A stretch of DNA of 64,000 bases. It comes from Rhynchospora pubera (Eukaryota; Streptophyta; Magnoliopsida; Poales; Cyperaceae). The stretch is from assembly GCA_028095005.1 (NCBI GenBank), contig CM051461.1:168895144-168959143 (forward strand), read 5' to 3'. Positions 61,512-64,000 of this stretch are shown here, one piece after another. Position 1 is the stretch's first letter; each line of letters starts with the position of its first letter. The position numbers and the translations under genes were made by a program. The notes beneath the pieces are model-generated. The model did no database searches, had not been told where the DNA came from, and was given only the letters and a program-made list of their open reading frames with translations.

Positions 61512-63793
61512 ATGGCGCTAAAGCTGATAACAAATTTTCAATTTATGCAACATTCTTCTTCTCACTGTTTTAATTCCACTTCGTTTGCCCTTCGTCCCCC
61601 CAATTTGAAGTTCTCTTCCTCTCATTTCATTCCAAGGTACTTGCTACTTCTACCCCTTTCCCTCCAATTCCCTAAACCCTTCTCTCTCTCTCTCTCTCTC
61701 AGTCTAACTAAGGTTTCAGAGTACAGAGCTGAGATGGAGTCCACGTCATCTCCTCAGATTCCTCCGCCTCTGCCTGAAAAGAGAGTCGTGGTAAGTCCTC
61801 GTACGGGTCCCTCCAGTAAATCTGTGTTTTTAAGGTAATTTCAAGTTTGTTTGTTAATATAAACTGGAGAGGAAACTAACACTCGAACATCTCCACATAG
61901 TTACTAAACATCACTGATACAGAAATACCTATTTCAATTTGTACCTATTAGAATTTTCTATGCTGAGATTCGGCATTAAATTATTTGATTTAGGTCGGGT
62001 GCGGTGCTGCCTCGGTGGATTTCTTGGCCACTGTTGCCTCTTACCCCAATCCTGATGATAAGATCCGAAGTCTCAGCCTTAAGGTACCACTTTTAGTTTT
62101 AAATAAATAAGATACATGATATTAAGAAGTGAGATCAAAACAGTCCCAAACTTGTTTTTATCAGACTATCTAACTGAGCTTGTTGTTTCATTCTGTTTGT
62201 ATGGTAAGTTATCTCTATGTTAACCTGTGATTTTGCAAAAGCTGATTTCACAAGTGATAAGATCCGTTATTGACCATTCACTGCTGACTGATAGATCAAA
62301 CCAGCAGCCCAGCTATACTTATAGACATTTCACCTATAATATTTCAATAAAACAAAATGGAAAGAAACTTGAAGAATTCCAAATTTTAGAATTTCGTTTC
62401 TATCTGTAATGCTGATTATATGGAAGCATCGGATGATACCTGCAAATGAATAGAAGTTAGGGAAGGTTTAAGAATCAGACAAATGTCAAATGGCTAGGTT
62501 ACAAAGAAAAGTCAAGGGACAATATTTTACAGCACAAAGAACTTCAGGGTATGGAACTCCTCTGTCAGGAATATTCAATTCTGATGATTTTATAAAAGAA
62601 CTTGCTAGTATAGCTGGTGCGTAAATTGAAGCTATAATTATTACACAGGTCGAAGGAGGAGGGAACACTGGGAATGCATTGACTGGCGCTTCTCGCTTGG
62701 GACTGACTGCTCGCATTATATCCAAGGTTTTACACTTTTAAACACTAGGTTCTTTACCAGTAAATGTTGCTTCAGTTTCTGCATAGTTATTTGTCAAGCA
62801 CCTCATTTGCCAAAGAATAAAATTAAACATTATCTTGCATTTAAATCATTGCTTAAACCTTATAATTATTGATTCATATTAATCTCCTAATATTGCTGAT
62901 TAATTTACAGGTAGCTAATGACACACAGGGCAGAGGCATACTTAAGGAGTTTGAAGCTGATGGAGTAGATACTTCTCATATGGTGGTATGCTTCATTTAT
63001 TCTCTTTCCCTTCATCTAAGCATAATAAAAAGCAACCTGACAGTTTTTACCATATAGCTGTGACATTTTTGAATAATTTTCAGACAACAAACCACAAAAG
63101 ATGATACTTTAAGAAAATTTGCTAAAATAAGCAATTGCCAAAAAAAAAAATGGAAAAAGACAAAAAGAAAAATTCTCTTTTTTACAAATTAAGCTGGTCC
63201 AAAACTTTGAGCAATAGGTCCTCTTATAATGTTAAAGTTCATGGAGCCTAAACTTAACTAGCCAACTAATTTTTTTTTTAAGATTTCCACAATAATCAAA
63301 GTATTAGTATGCCATTTCTTCATGGTCTCTGACGGTATTAATTACAGTTTCTCTGTAAAATATTAATGGTAGTTATAATATATGCTACAACCTAATTTTT
63401 TAATTTTGTAGTAGGATGGAGGAATACATAAAAGATTTGACTGCTTTCCATATGAATGAATCAGTTGCACAAGTAAAAAGACATCTGGCTAGGAAAGTAG
63501 GAATATTAGGGTTGTTGTTATTATAGTCTTTCTCCTTGTGGGTTGACAATCAGTATATGATTCTCTACTGGTGCATCATCAATATCCTAACTGCTTGAGA
63601 AACATTGGAAAGTGACTTTTTTGTATATAAATTTTAAGATGCATATTAGTTTCATAAAATGCATCTATTACTATATATCGAAGATTTAAACTTTCTGTTG
63701 ATTTTGATAAGTTGCTTTTCTGATTATTTTTCTTTGTTTCTAGGTATCAGAGGGTATTTCACCATTCACCTATATTATTGTAGATAACCAGAT
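61512..63793 (+). CDS. pfkB-family carbohydrate kinase, ketohexokinase-like (5' part; continues past the window)
   Basis: Five exons, all in phase: 61512-61790, 61994-62083, 62649-62726, 62911-62985, 63744-63793; the next exon is beyond base 64000. From residue 93 the chain reads VGCGAASVDFLATVASYPNP, DDKIRSLSLK, VEGGGNTGNALTGASRLGLT, KVANDTQGRGILKEFEADGV, SPFTYIIVDNQ. This is the N-terminal lobe of a ribokinase-fold sugar kinase, with the GGGNTGNA pfkB signature in the substrate site, and is close to plant proteins annotated as pfkB or ketohexokinase-like. The substrate is unknown. The start is ambiguous. ATG 61512 adds 74 hydrophobic, serine-rich residues that could be a plastid transit peptide, but they include a SLSLSLSLSL run encoded by a (TC)n microsatellite. 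ATG 61734 (MESTSSPQIPPP) would give a cytosolic form and may be the real start. A Helitron ends only 157 bp upstream of 61512. Confidence 0.85.
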
Positions 63794-64000
63794 GTAAGAG
63801 CCATTTTACTTTGCCTCTCCAGTATTAGATTCTTCTTTTTTTCCTTGAGTTTTTGTTATGCTTGATCTAAAATAAAGTCCAAATTGCAAAGTCAGCCATC
63901 ATATGTGCATCACACTGTAACTGACTAGTTCAATCGTTTTGGCCAGATGTTACTACTCGGGACTATCAAACAACCAAAGGCCATTAGAGGAAACAGTATA

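Noticed and set aside
1..64000. tRNA, rRNA, CRISPR array or organellar insertion
   Set aside because: Scanning by eye showed no cloverleaf, rRNA-like block, regular spacer array or long chloroplast or mitochondrial coding segment. A tRNA scan could still find something I missed.

Overview
This is a 64 kb stretch of nuclear DNA from a flowering plant, most likely a eudicot. It is AT-rich, genes are split by GT-AG introns, and every recognisable protein is a plant family: neprosin, calcineurin B-like protein, plastid pyruvate dehydrogenase E2, and a plant pfkB sugar kinase. There is no bacterial, organellar or CRISPR content. The species cannot be named from the sequence.

Three genes look intact. 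(1) A seven-exon neprosin-domain gene (5167-15956, +) encodes a predicted 450-residue secreted protein. It includes a 54-base exon and two introns of 4.8 and 3.6 kb swollen by small transposons. (2) A two-exon coiled-coil gene (34150-39162, -) encodes 224 residues with an N-terminal MGLGLSKC acylation signal and a 4.3-kb intron. (3) The first five exons of a pfkB ketohexokinase-like gene (61512 to beyond the right edge, +) are present.

Three further gene copies are broken. A complete eight-exon calcineurin B-like (CBL) gene (58412-59725, +) is disabled by a 5-bp duplication. A plastid pyruvate dehydrogenase E2 fragment (31225-31800, -) has frameshifts and a stop. A Ulp1/C48-protease-like relic (24354-27742, -) is split by a solo LTR.

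The rest is dominated by mobile DNA whose ends can be read directly. Four Helitrons have TC starts, hairpin-CTAG ends and A/T flanks. One (48134-48466) is proved by an un-inserted copy of the same flanking sequence nearby. Two of the larger ones appear to carry the dead CBL and E2 genes, so this window looks like a place where Helitron gene capture is visible. Two solo LTRs of one 1.8-kb family, two Mutator-type hairpin MITEs with 9-10 bp target duplications, a hAT-type element with a perfect 8-bp duplication and a Tourist-type MITE are also present.

The most unusual pattern is a family of six small elements (157-168 bp) scattered along the whole window. All have exact 3-bp target duplications of varying sequence, GTTTGGAT-type ends and a nearly invariant 44-bp centre. 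The inverted-repeat arms on either side differ completely between subgroups while still pairing with each other inside each element.
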